Shown here: piece by piece, positions 34,501 through 43,685 of the stretch
Position numbering within the stretch: position 1 is the first letter of the stretch
Layout of the letters: each line of letters opens with the position of its first letter
Assembly: GCA_017410525.1 (NCBI GenBank)
Contig: JAFQQQ010000005.1
Location: forward strand, 17,105-81,104
DNA from: Bacilli bacterium
GTDB taxonomy: Bacteria; Bacillota_I; Bacilli_A; RF39; UBA660
DNA: 64,000 nt
Direction of reading: 5' to 3'
Notes under the pieces: generated by a model
Database searches by the model: none
The model's input: the letters and a program-made list of their open reading frames with translations, nothing else
What the model was told of the DNA's origin: nothing
Translations under genes and position numbers: made by a program

Positions 34501-35724
34501 ATGGATTTTGATGTTGTATTAATTGGAACCGATATAAACGCTTATTACATGGCTCGTAATTTTTATGAAGCATATAATATTAAGCCATATGTTATTGGAA
34601 GAGTTCCTATGAAATTTACATCCCTTTCTAAAATATTAAAACTAACAATTGAAGAAAATTTACTAAATGAAGAAATCTTTGTCAACACCTTAATAGAGTT
34701 AGCTAAAAAAATAAACAAGAAAAAAATAATATTAATTGGTTGTACTGATGATTATGTTTCTTTAATTATTAAAAATAAAAAAATCTTAAAAGATTATTAC
34801 TTATTTAATTATGTTGATAATGAATTGTTGGAAAAATTAGTTAACAAAGAAAAGTTTTATTCTTCTTTTAAAGACTTTGATTTAGACTTACCAAAAACAT
34901 ATATTTGCAATTTAAACACTAGTTTAAAAAAATTAGATGAGACAATAAATGATTTTATGTACCCTTTAATTATTAAACCTAGTAATGTAGTCGAATATCA
35001 TGCACATTCTTTTGAAGGCATGTCAAAAGTTTATAAATTAAACAATTTTCAAGAAGTGGAAAAATGTTTAACAGATATTAAAAATAGTGGTTATAGTGAT
35101 AGCATTACAATACAAGAATTCATTCCTGGTGATGATTCCCTATTATTTGATTCAGTATTCTACTGTTCTAGTAAAGGAGAATGTCAATTACAATCTTTTG
35201 GACAAATAGGACTTCAAGAGCATACAAAAACTGGAATAGGTAACTTAACTGTTGTAATTAACGGATATAATGAGTTTAATAATACTAAAATAATTCAACA
35301 AAAGTTAAAAACGTTTTTAGAAAAGATAGAATTTAAAGGCGCTTGTGAATTTGATTTAAAATACGATGTTAGGGATAATAAATTTAAAATTTTCGAAATA
35401 AACCCTAGGCAAGCAAGAAGTAGTTATTATTTAACAAAATGTGGTCATAATTTAGCAACTTATTTTGTTGATGATTTAATTTTTAATAAAAAGAAAAATT
35501 TTACATTTACTCAAAAACAAGTATTACTTTCTTTTGTCCCAAAATATGTTGCGAGAAAATATATTAACAATAAAGAATATAAAAAACAAGTTTTTAGGTT
35601 GTGGAAAAAGGAAACATATACAGATCCTTTAGTGTGTAAAGGAGATTTATCGTTAAAAAGAAGAGTTTGGTTATTTTTAAGAAAAATAAATTATATTATA
35701 AAATACAATAAAAACAATTGGTAA
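34501..35724 (+). CDS. ATP-grasp ligase, D-aspartate ligase (Aslfm) type
   Basis: A 407-residue ATP-grasp enzyme. The N-terminal Rossmann part (VVLIGTDINAYYMARNFYEAYNI), MYPLIIKPSNVVEYHAHSFEGMSKV, TIQEFIPGDDS, FKGACEFDLKYDVRD and the metal/ATP end IFEINPRQARSSYYL closely resemble the enterococcal/lactococcal ligase that joins D-Asp to the side chain of Lys in the peptidoglycan precursor. It starts 4 bases after alr, with AAGGAATG as ribosome site. The likely reaction is D-amino acid + ATP + stem-peptide amine to a cross-bridge. The ligase call is from family memory and needs an alignment. The last 60 residues are basic (KRRVWLFLRKINYIIKY), perhaps membrane-binding. Confidence 0.8.
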   Translation: MDFDVVLIGTDINAYYMARNFYEAYNIKPYVIGRVPMKFTSLSKILKLTIEENLLNEEIFVNTLIELAKKINKKKIILIGCTDDYVSLIIKNKKILKDYYLFNYVDNELLEKLVNKEKFYSSFKDFDLDLPKTYICNLNTSLKKLDETINDFMYPLIIKPSNVVEYHAHSFEGMSKVYKLNNFQEVEKCLTDIKNSGYSDSITIQEFIPGDDSLLFDSVFYCSSKGECQLQSFGQIGLQEHTKTGIGNLTVVINGYNEFNNTKIIQQKLKTFLEKIEFKGACEFDLKYDVRDNKFKIFEINPRQARSSYYLTKCGHNLATYFVDDLIFNKKKNFTFTQKQVLLSFVPKYVARKYINNKEYKKQVFRLWKKETYTDPLVCKGDLSLKRRVWLFLRKINYIIKYNKNNW

Positions 35725-35736
35725 TGGAGGCAGAAT

Positions 35737-37566
35737 ATGTGTGGTTTTGTAGGATTTATAGATAAAAATAATAAAAAAAATAAAAATAAAATTATAAAAG
35801 ATATGGCAGATTCAATCGTACATAGAGGTCCTGATAGCGAAGGTTATTTCACTGATGAAGATATAGCTTTAGGTTTTAGGAGACTATCTATAATTGATTT
35901 AAAATCTGGAAATCAACCGATATTTAACCAAAAAAAAGACAAAGTTATTACTTTTAATGGTGAAATATATAACTTTAAAGAAATTAAAAAAGATTTAGAG
36001 GATAAAGGATATAAGTTTAAAACAAAATGTGATACAGAAGTTATTCTATTAGGTTATGAAGAATATGGAGTAAAGATTTTGGAAAAACTTAGAGGTATGT
36101 TTAGTTTTGTAATATATGATACAAAGAAAAAAGAATTATTTGGTGCAAGAGATTTTTTTGGAATTAAGCCTTTATACTACAGCAAACAAAAAGATTTATT
36201 TATAGTAGGTTCTGAAATTAAAAGTTTCTTAAAACATCCAAATTTCAAAAAAGAACTTAATAAAAATGCATTAAAACCTTATTTAACTTTTCAATATTCT
36301 TGCTTAAATGAAACTTTCTTTAAAGATGTATTTAAATTAGACCCTGGGCACTATTTTAAATATAAAAATAATAAATTAACAATAAAAAAATATTTTGAAT
36401 ATACATATGACAGTAACAGTAAAGATTCTATAGAAAATATTGTAGATAAAATAAATGAAACAATGGCTTCTAGTATCGAATATCATAAAGTTAGCGATGT
36501 TGAAATTGGAGCATTTTTATCTTCTGGTGTGGATTCTTCATATATTGTCAGTTGTGCTAATGTAGATAAAACTTATACTGTCGGATTTAAAAGTGATGGT
36601 TTTGATGAAACAGAGCCAGCAAAAGTTTTATCAAAATTATTAAACAAAAAACACAAATCAAAAATTATAACAGCAGATATGTTCTTTAAAGAATTGCCTA
36701 ACGTCCAATATTATTCTGACGAACCTCATGCGAATTTATCAGCAGTACCACTTTATTTCTTATCAAAGATGGCAAGTGAAGATGTTAAAGTAGTGTTATC
36801 TGGCGAAGGTGCAGACGAATTATTTGGGGGATACGGAGAATATTATGAATCAGATTTCGTAAAAAATTATAAAAAATTACCTTACTTTATTAGACATTCA
36901 TTTGCTCTTTTAGCAAAACGCATACCAAAAATGAAAGGTAGAAACTTTCTCGTTAGAAATGGTATGCCATTATACGATCATTATATTGGTCAAGCTTTTA
37001 TAATGGATAACGAAGAGGCAAATTATTTACTAACGGATAGTTATAAATCAGCTATCACTTATCAAGATATAGTAAAAGAGGCGTTGAGTAGCGTTAAAAA
37101 CAAAAAGGAAATTATTCAAAAAATGTATTTGGATATGAATTTTTGGTTACCTTATGATATATTACTTAAAGCAGATAAAATGACAATGGCAAGTTCATTA
37201 GAATTAAGAGTTCCATTTTTAGATAAGGAAGTGTTTAAATTAGCTTCTTCTATTCCAACTAAATACTTAATAAATAGAAATATTACTAAATATGCATTTA
37301 GAAAAGCAGCTGATAAAAAAATACCAGAAGAATGGTCTAAAAGAAAAAAACTTGGATTCTTAGTTCCTTTTAGAAATTGGATAAAAGAAGATAAATATTA
37401 CAACATTGTTAAAAAAACATTTAACGAAGAATGGGTAAAAGAATTTTTTAATATATCAAAAATCAATAAATTATTAGATGATCATTATAATAATGTAAAT
37501 AACAACGCAAGAAAAATATATACCATTTATGCTTTTCTTATTTGGTATAAAACTTATTTTAGTTAA
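35737..37566 (+). CDS. asnB: Glutamine-dependent asparagine synthase (AsnB/AsnH family)
   Basis: A 609-residue two-domain amidotransferase. N-terminal Ntn glutaminase with nucleophile Cys2 (MCGFVGF), HRGPDSEGY, FNGEIYNF and the CDTEVILLGYE loop; C-terminal synthetase with the PP-loop GAFLSSGVDSSYI, LSGEGADELFGGYGEYY and KADKMTMASSLELRVPFLD. It may make free Asn, or, as with AsnH of lactic bacteria, amidate the D-Asp cross-bridge. Its place 12 bases after the D-Asp-ligase-like gene favours the second. GGAGG before the ATG. Confidence 0.92.
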   Translation: MCGFVGFIDKNNKKNKNKIIKDMADSIVHRGPDSEGYFTDEDIALGFRRLSIIDLKSGNQPIFNQKKDKVITFNGEIYNFKEIKKDLEDKGYKFKTKCDTEVILLGYEEYGVKILEKLRGMFSFVIYDTKKKELFGARDFFGIKPLYYSKQKDLFIVGSEIKSFLKHPNFKKELNKNALKPYLTFQYSCLNETFFKDVFKLDPGHYFKYKNNKLTIKKYFEYTYDSNSKDSIENIVDKINETMASSIEYHKVSDVEIGAFLSSGVDSSYIVSCANVDKTYTVGFKSDGFDETEPAKVLSKLLNKKHKSKIITADMFFKELPNVQYYSDEPHANLSAVPLYFLSKMASEDVKVVLSGEGADELFGGYGEYYESDFVKNYKKLPYFIRHSFALLAKRIPKMKGRNFLVRNGMPLYDHYIGQAFIMDNEEANYLLTDSYKSAITYQDIVKEALSSVKNKKEIIQKMYLDMNFWLPYDILLKADKMTMASSLELRVPFLDKEVFKLASSIPTKYLINRNITKYAFRKAADKKIPEEWSKRKKLGFLVPFRNWIKEDKYYNIVKKTFNEEWVKEFFNISKINKLLDDHYNNVNNNARKIYTIYAFLIWYKTYFS

Positions 37567-37597
37567 AATAAAAACAAGATATAATCTTGTTTTTATT
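37566..37597. terminator. Bidirectional terminator between asnB and rlmH
   Basis: Ten-bp stem AAAACAAGAT/ATCTTGTTTT (37571-37580 with 37584-37593), ATA loop, T runs on both sides; ends the plus-strand operon. Confidence 0.85.
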
Positions 37598-38048
37598 TGT
37601 GATATGATTCATTATTATTTATTTTAAACGCTCTATATATTTGTTCAAATAAATTAACTCTAAATAATTGATGTGGGAATGTTAATTTAGAAAAAGATAA
37701 TTTAAAATTACTTCTATTTTTTATATCTTGATGAAGTCCATTAGATCCACCTATTATAAAAGCAATAGTGGAATTAGTATTAAATATATTATCCATCTTT
37801 TTGGCAAACTCAACACTACTTAACATATTTCCTTCTATTTCTAAAGTAATTACAAAATCTTTTGAATCAATATATTTCTCTATCAATTCTTTTTCTTTAA
37901 AGAGTGTTATATCAATATTAGGATTATCTATATCATTAACTTCTATTATTTCAAGTTTAGTGTATTTAGATAATCTTTTTTTATATTCTTCTATAGCTTC
38001 TCTTAAATATTTTTCTTTTATTTTTCCTACACAAATTATTTTTATCAT
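37593..38048 (-). CDS. rlmH: 23S rRNA (pseudouridine1915-N3)-methyltransferase RlmH
   Basis: 151 residues, SPOUT-type methyltransferase acting on helix 69 of the ribosome. IKIICVGKIKEKYLREAIEEY at the start, IAFIIGGSNGLHQDI (SAM knot) and the C-terminal HQLFRVNLFEQIYRAFKIN with YHK are diagnostic. Overlaps walJ by 4 bases, the order seen in Bacillus. Confidence 0.96.
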   Translation of the reverse strand: MIKIICVGKIKEKYLREAIEEYKKRLSKYTKLEIIEVNDIDNPNIDITLFKEKELIEKYIDSKDFVITLEIEGNMLSSVEFAKKMDNIFNTNSTIAFIIGGSNGLHQDIKNRSNFKLSFSKLTFPHQLFRVNLFEQIYRAFKINNNESYHK

Positions 38049-38806
38049 AATTCTATTAACTCCGTTATTTCATTTTGTCTCGCAATAATAATATTGTTAA
38101 AATCAATATTTTTTCTTTCTAATATTTCTTTTAAGGTTTCTAGAGCTAAATCTTCTGTATTATTTTGTTCACTTATATGAGCAAGTATTACATATTTTGT
38201 ATTATCACCTATTAACCTACTTAAATAATAAGCAGAATCTTTATTAGATAAATGCCCTTTATCACTTAATATTCTTATTTTTGTATGATGTGGGTATTTA
38301 GGGTTATTCATTAATTTTTCTATATCATGATTGCTCTCAAATACATATAAATTTTTGTTTTTTATATATTCAAAATTATTCTCACTAATATATCCGGTAT
38401 CTGTTATATAAACCATTGAATCATTTTCTTCTTCAATTACATAACCTTTTATATCATCTACATCATGCGATAATATTATTGATTTTATTTTGATGTCACT
38501 ATTTACATTTATTTCTTCTTCACTACTAATGTTTTCTATTTTTATGTTAGATTCTTTTAATATCTTTTCTGATATATATACAAGCGGATTATATTTTTTT
38601 GAAAAAACTTTTATTCCAGCAACGTGATCTATGTGAGCATGAGTAACTAAAACTATATCTATATTTTCTGGATTAACTCCAATAGATTTTAAGCTTTTTT
38701 CAACATATAAAGAACTTGTGCCTATGTCTATTAATATTTTATGGTTTTTTGTTTCAACATAGGTACAGTTTCCTTTACTTCCACTTGATAAAACACATAC
38801 TTTCAT
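38045..38806 (-). CDS. walJ: Metallo-beta-lactamase-fold protein WalJ (YycJ)
   Basis: 253 residues. LSSGSKGNCTYVE, the metal motif THAHIDHVAGI, ILSHDVDD, ITDTGY and LAHISEQNNT follow WalJ/YycJ, an MBL-fold exonuclease-like protein of the walRK locus linked to DNA replication and wall control. Start codon overlaps the stop of the M23 gene (ATGA). The walRK genes themselves are not here. Confidence 0.92.
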   Translation of the reverse strand: MKVCVLSSGSKGNCTYVETKNHKILIDIGTSSLYVEKSLKSIGVNPENIDIVLVTHAHIDHVAGIKVFSKKYNPLVYISEKILKESNIKIENISSEEEINVNSDIKIKSIILSHDVDDIKGYVIEEENDSMVYITDTGYISENNFEYIKNKNLYVFESNHDIEKLMNNPKYPHHTKIRILSDKGHLSNKDSAYYLSRLIGDNTKYVILAHISEQNNTEDLALETLKEILERKNIDFNNIIIARQNEITELIEL

Positions 38807-40503
38807 CGATAATATTTCAAAGGATTAGTAGTACAAGCATATTTAGCACATGTTCTTATTTCATAATGAAGGTGTGGGCCTGAGGCTCTTCCTGTTGCAC
38901 CTACATAACCAATTACATCACCACGAGAAACTGTGCTTCCAACCGAGAAATTATTATTAAATGATGACATATGAGCATATAGTGTATAATATCCATTATT
39001 ATGATTTATCATTATATAATTTCCATAAGATTTATTATATTCTCTTACTTCTATAACACCATTATTGGCTGCATATATTTTTGAACCTGTTCCTGTACCT
39101 GCTATATCTATTGCATTGTGGAACTCACGAGATCCCGCAAATGTTCTATACCCATAATATGAAGATATAGTATAACCACTTTCAGTAGGCCATCCCCAAG
39201 AACCAACACTACCTACATTTGGAACATATTTAGTTCCTATATTTATAATTTTTGGAACAGAACTTTTTAATATTTCTTTTCCTGCAGGATTTACATAACT
39301 AATTTCTCCGTTTACGCTTTTAACATTTTGAGATACTCTTTCTAAACCATTTTCTCCTTGTTGAGAAACTATGATACTTCCTTGACTTAAGTTTTTATCA
39401 TATTGTTCTACTACTTGGAATGCTGTTTCTTTATCTACAATTTCATAAGTTTCAACAACTATTTGTATCTTAGGATCTATTGTAGATATTCTAACATCTG
39501 TACCTGCAACTAACATATTATTTCTGCTTGTATATTGTGTATTAAATAGTAAAAATTCTTGAACACTTATTTGATTTTCAAACGCAAGTGATTCAATAGA
39601 ATCGCCTGTTTTTACTTTAACTGTTTTTTCTTCATATTTATTTCCATACAATAGATATGCAGATAAATCACTTGAATCTGTATAAATAGTTTCTTCTATA
39701 GGAATATTAACAGCTTTATATGTTATATCTTGTTCTACATATATATTTTCTATTAATGATCCTGTTTCAACAATCTTCTCTTGTTTATTAGCTTTATATT
39801 TTTCATATTCAGCATCATCTACAAAGATTGTTATTAAATCTTCTATTGCTTCATTAAAAATATTAGTATCAATAGTATATATTTCAATATCTTCAATATT
39901 TTCATTTGTGCTTTTTATTATAAACTTATAACCTGATACTGTACTAGATTTTTTAGACATTATCCTTTTATATATTTCTTCTACAGATAAAACATCTGCA
40001 TGATACGTATATATTTTTTTTATTTCAGTTCCTGATGGAACAAACACATCTTCAACATGCTTATATATATCGTTTTTATATATATATAATCTCATATCTG
40101 ATATTTCTTCACTAGATAAAGTATATAATTTTTCGTTTTTATAAAAGTTTAAATTATCTATATCTATATCACTTAAATTATAAGAAGATTTGTTTGTTAT
40201 TAAATAATTTATCTTATCAACATCTGTATAAGATTGGTCTAATATTTTAGATCCATACTTTTTAAAAGTATCAATTGCTTCTATTTTTAAAGAATACTCT
40301 TTTATATTATTTCTTATTGTCGTAGCTTGACTATTTATATAATCTTCTAATTCTTTCTTTGATTCAATTAATCCTATTAACTCACTGTCTAAATATACTT
40401 GATAATGTGTATGAGGATGTCTTGTTGTTTTATGTCCAAATCCAAGCAAGAATACTATTAATGATAATAAAATTACAAAAAAGTATGTACTTATTTTTTT
40501 CAT
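38803..40503 (-). CDS. Secreted M23 peptidase with LysM and G5 domains
   Basis: 566 residues. N-terminal signal/anchor (1-22), a long unrecognised region (30-270), a LysM module (VKTGDSIESLAFENQISVQEF), a G5 domain (about 345-420) and a C-terminal LytM/M23 zinc endopeptidase with REFHNAIDIAG and GPHLHYEI, all metal ligands in place. It would cut peptide cross-bridges in the wall. The class resembles B. subtilis YabE/SpoIIQ-like or Clostridium cell-wall hydrolases; no exact symbol. Located between dnaB and walJ. Confidence 0.88.
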   Translation of the reverse strand: MKKISTYFFVILLSLIVFLLGFGHKTTRHPHTHYQVYLDSELIGLIESKKELEDYINSQATTIRNNIKEYSLKIEAIDTFKKYGSKILDQSYTDVDKINYLITNKSSYNLSDIDIDNLNFYKNEKLYTLSSEEISDMRLYIYKNDIYKHVEDVFVPSGTEIKKIYTYHADVLSVEEIYKRIMSKKSSTVSGYKFIIKSTNENIEDIEIYTIDTNIFNEAIEDLITIFVDDAEYEKYKANKQEKIVETGSLIENIYVEQDITYKAVNIPIEETIYTDSSDLSAYLLYGNKYEEKTVKVKTGDSIESLAFENQISVQEFLLFNTQYTSRNNMLVAGTDVRISTIDPKIQIVVETYEIVDKETAFQVVEQYDKNLSQGSIIVSQQGENGLERVSQNVKSVNGEISYVNPAGKEILKSSVPKIINIGTKYVPNVGSVGSWGWPTESGYTISSYYGYRTFAGSREFHNAIDIAGTGTGSKIYAANNGVIEVREYNKSYGNYIMINHNNGYYTLYAHMSSFNNNFSVGSTVSRGDVIGYVGATGRASGPHLHYEIRTCAKYACTTNPLKYYR

Positions 40504-40510
40504 AACTCAC

Positions 40511-41839
40511 CTAATTTTCTTCTTTTACTTTAGCTACATTTACAAATGTACTAGTACCCCTCTGAAAAATAAGTGGAATGTCTTTTAAAGGACCATTACG
40601 ATGTTTCCTTATAACAAATTCCATTAAACTGTTGTCTTTCTCTCTTTCTTCATCTGAACAGTGTAAGAAAGCAACAATATCTGCATCTTGTTCAATTGCT
40701 CCAGACTCTCTTAAGTCACTAAGCATTGGTTTTTTATCAACCCTTTGTTCAATACCACGAGAAAGTTGTGATAAAGCTATTACTGGAACATTTAATTCCA
40801 TTGCCATAGTTTTAAGTGCTCTTGAGATATCCGCAACTTCTTGTTGTCTATTAGCGCCATTTTTACTACTTCCTTGAATCAAAGTTAAGTAGTCGATTAC
40901 AACTATATCAAGTCCGCTAGGGCTAGTAGCAAGTTTTCTACACTTACTTCTAATCTCTCCTACTGTTTGTCCTGCTGTATCATCTATAAAGATATTAGTA
41001 TTTGATAGTCTGCTTATTGCTTCGTTAACTCTTTTCCAATCTGAGTGTTCTAAGTTTCCAGTTTTAAGTTTAGAACCTTCTATTTGTCCAACACTAGATA
41101 ACATACGAGTAGCAAGTTGCTCAGCGCCCATTTCCATGTTGAATAAGGCAACTGTTTTTTTGCTATTGATTGCTATATTAGTAACAAAGTTGAGTGCTAT
41201 AGCAGTTTTCCCCATACCTGGACGAGCTGCAATAATTATTAATTCATGTGGATGAAACCCACTAGTTATTTTATCTAATTCATAATATCCTGTTGGTATT
41301 CCAGTAATATCACCTTTATTAGCAGCAAGCTTTTCTAAATCTGCTTGAGTTTTATAAAGTACATCTTGAATGCTTTTAAACTCTGTACTTCTAAGGCTTT
41401 TTGATACATCAAATATTTTCTTTTCTGCTTGTTCTATTACTTCGCTTATATTATTAGAAGTATTATAACTGTTTGTTATAATAGCAGTTGCTTCATCAAT
41501 AAGTCTTCTAAGAATTGCTTTATCTTCAACTATTTTAATATATTGATCAATGTTTGCTGCACTTGGAACACTTTCAATTACTTCAGTTAAATATTCTATA
41601 TCTCCAACAATCTTTAACCAGTTTCTATTATTTAACTCATCAGCAACAGTAGTTAAATCTACTACCCCACCTCTAGCATCTATATCTTTTATACATTCAA
41701 AAATCTTACTATGATTATCTAAATAAAATTCACTACCATTTAGTAATTCTAATACTTTTTGCAATGCTTTTTTAGTTAAAAACATTGAACCCAATACAGA
41801 TTGTTCAGCATCTATATTATGAGGTATTTCTCTATTCAT
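40511..41839 (-). CDS. dnaB: Replicative DNA helicase DnaB (B. subtilis DnaC)
   Basis: 442 residues: N-terminal DnaG-binding domain (IPHNIDAEQSVLGSM), linker, RecA-like motor with Walker A ARPGMGKTA (about 205-213), VVIDYLTLIQG, ALSQLSRGIEQR and LRESGAIEQDADIV. It unwinds DNA at the fork. The gene lies 7 bases after rplI, the conserved Bacilli order gdpP-rplI-dnaB. Confidence 0.97.
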   Translation of the reverse strand: MNREIPHNIDAEQSVLGSMFLTKKALQKVLELLNGSEFYLDNHSKIFECIKDIDARGGVVDLTTVADELNNRNWLKIVGDIEYLTEVIESVPSAANIDQYIKIVEDKAILRRLIDEATAIITNSYNTSNNISEVIEQAEKKIFDVSKSLRSTEFKSIQDVLYKTQADLEKLAANKGDITGIPTGYYELDKITSGFHPHELIIIAARPGMGKTAIALNFVTNIAINSKKTVALFNMEMGAEQLATRMLSSVGQIEGSKLKTGNLEHSDWKRVNEAISRLSNTNIFIDDTAGQTVGEIRSKCRKLATSPSGLDIVVIDYLTLIQGSSKNGANRQQEVADISRALKTMAMELNVPVIALSQLSRGIEQRVDKKPMLSDLRESGAIEQDADIVAFLHCSDEEREKDNSLMEFVIRKHRNGPLKDIPLIFQRGTSTFVNVAKVKEEN

Positions 41840-41846
41840 ACTTCAC

Positions 41847-42284
41847 CTACTTCTTTAATTCTATTTTTAGTTTAGCAACCACCTTTTTATGTAATTCTAC
41901 ATCTACAGCATGAAATCCTAAAGAACTAATAGAACCATCTATTTTTATTTGTTTCTTATCAATTTCATAACCATTACCTTTTAATTCTTCTACTATTTGT
42001 TTCGCACTTATACTTCCAAAAACTCTATCTTGTTCACCAGTTTTAACTTTAAAAGTAATAGTTAGTTTTTCAAGTTTCTTTTTTATTTCTTCACATTTTT
42101 TTATTAAGTTTAGTTCTTGCTTTTCTTTTTCTTTATTTTCTCTATCTAATCTATCCATACTATTATTAGTAGCAAGTACCGCATCACCTTTATTTATTAA
42201 GAATGTTCCATATCCATCTTTAACATTTAAGATATCTCCACTTTTACCTTGTTTCTTAACATCTTTTAATAAAATAATTTTCAT
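41847..42284 (-). CDS. rplI: Ribosomal protein bL9
   Basis: 145 residues. The L9 N-terminal signature (ILLKDVKKQGKSGDILNVKDGY with FLI) and a long middle helix are clear, and the C-terminal domain ends in DVELHKKVVAKLKIELK. GGGAGG before the ATG. Confidence 0.96.
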   Translation of the reverse strand: MKIILLKDVKKQGKSGDILNVKDGYGTFLINKGDAVLATNNSMDRLDRENKEKEKQELNLIKKCEEIKKKLEKLTITFKVKTGEQDRVFGSISAKQIVEELKGNGYEIDKKQIKIDGSISSLGFHAVDVELHKKVVAKLKIELKK

Positions 42285-42389
42285 GCCTAACCTCCCTTAA
42301 AGTCTATTTATATTATACTATAAAAAAACTAATATTAAAAGAAAATTGTTAATTTATATAAGAAAAAAATTTAATATATTTTTAATACA

Positions 42390-42647
42390 TTAAATCATTC
42401 TAATTTTTTCTCTTTCAGCAAATTCTTGTAAATCTCTACCACATACTATTTGACCTAAATATTTTTTTGATTCTGTTATTCTACCATTAAACAAAATACT
42501 TATTTGATAGAGAGAAAAATGGGTGTTTTTCATGTCGCTAATAGCATCATCTTTAGCAAGTTCTGGTGTTTCGAAGTTTCTTATTTCTAATTCTCTTCCA
42601 TCTTCTCCACCATAACTATAAGTTCTAAAATATTCAATTTGTTTCAT
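42390..42647 (-). CDS. Small soluble protein, unknown
   Basis: 85 residues, acidic and basic patches, no membrane segment: YFRTYSYGGEDGRELEIRNF, then FSLYQISILFNGRITESKKY and a CGRDLQEFAEREKIRM end. No family recognised. TAAGGAG before the ATG, one base after the GdpP-like stop, so it is in that operon. Confidence 0.6.
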   Translation of the reverse strand: MKQIEYFRTYSYGGEDGRELEIRNFETPELAKDDAISDMKNTHFSLYQISILFNGRITESKKYLGQIVCGRDLQEFAEREKIRMI

Positions 42648-42648
42648 A

Positions 42649-43617
42649 TTATATCTCCTTACATATTATATCTATAATTTCTTGTTTAACTTCTTTTAAA
42701 GATTTATCTTTTATTTGTGTAGCAGCGTTAGAACTGTGTCCTCCACCGCCCATTTTTTTCATAGGTTCACTTACATCTATTTCTCCAAGTGATCTAGCAC
42801 TCACTCCTATATATTCATCTTCTAATTTACCTATTACGAAAGATGCTTCTACATCCTCAAAATTAAGTAATTCTTTAGCTATTTCTGCAAGATCTTTAGT
42901 AGTCAATATTTTATTGATAACACACATAGCAATATTATCAGTTATCATAAAGCTTCCACCTATATGTGTAGCTCTTTTTAAATAATCTTCTTTTGATTCC
43001 TTTAACAACTCTTGCTTTAATATAGAATCAGCACCCATTTCCATAAGGGTTGAAGCTGCTTCATAGGTTTTGCTCGTTGTTTTAAGATTAAATCCATTAG
43101 TATCTATTTCTATTCCTGCGAGCAAGACTGTCGCAATTACATTATCTAAATCTATATTTACATATTCAGCATAATAAGTAATTAATTCACTCATACTAGA
43201 TAAATTAGAATCCATGTAAGTAAATATTGTGTCTTTTATATATTTTTTGTTTTTTATATGGTGATCTAAAACAACTACATCATATTCTTTTACAAGATTA
43301 GAATATTCTAATCTTTCTTCTATATGCGTATCAGTTATAATTAACAAAGTTTTACCAATTATTTTTTTATAACTTCTTTCATTAACACACAATATATCTT
43401 TCCCCATTTTTTCAAATGTTTGCCTTATATTATTATTATATTTTTCTAAATTTTTATCATTTAAAAATACATAAGCTTTTTTACCAAAAGATTGTATTAT
43501 TTCACATAATCCTAAACTAGAACCTAAAGAATCTAAATCCGGATCCTTATGCCCCATTATTATAAAATTATCATATTGATTTATTATTTCATTTAATTTT
43601 TGAAATAAGTGTTCCAT
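42649..43617 (-). CDS. GdpP-type DHH/DHHA1 phosphodiesterase, catalytic core only
   Basis: 322 residues. MGHKDPDLDSLGSSLGL, ITDTHIEERL, VVLDHHIKNK, LLAGIEIDTNGF, TSKTYEAASTLMEMGAD and the DHHA1 GGGGHSSNAAT are the catalytic half of GdpP, the c-di-AMP phosphodiesterase. The usual N-terminal two helices, PAS and degenerate GGDEF domains (GdpP is about 650 residues) are missing, and the gene starts cleanly with AGGTG upstream, so this is a true short form. Its position before rplI-dnaB is that of gdpP. Substrate c-di-AMP or pApA. Confidence 0.85.
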   Translation of the reverse strand: MEHLFQKLNEIINQYDNFIIMGHKDPDLDSLGSSLGLCEIIQSFGKKAYVFLNDKNLEKYNNNIRQTFEKMGKDILCVNERSYKKIIGKTLLIITDTHIEERLEYSNLVKEYDVVVLDHHIKNKKYIKDTIFTYMDSNLSSMSELITYYAEYVNIDLDNVIATVLLAGIEIDTNGFNLKTTSKTYEAASTLMEMGADSILKQELLKESKEDYLKRATHIGGSFMITDNIAMCVINKILTTKDLAEIAKELLNFEDVEASFVIGKLEDEYIGVSARSLGEIDVSEPMKKMGGGGHSSNAATQIKDKSLKEVKQEIIDIICKEI

Positions 43618-43653
43618 AACATCACCTATTATAATTATACAACAAATAATTAT

Positions 43654-43685
43654 TTAAAAAAAGAGATATTTATTTTTTATCTCTT
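43654..43685 (-). terminator. Intrinsic terminator of whiA
   Basis: Stem AAGAGATA/TATCTCTT (43661-43668 with 43678-43685), T run on the minus strand; overlaps the whiA stop. Confidence 0.75.
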
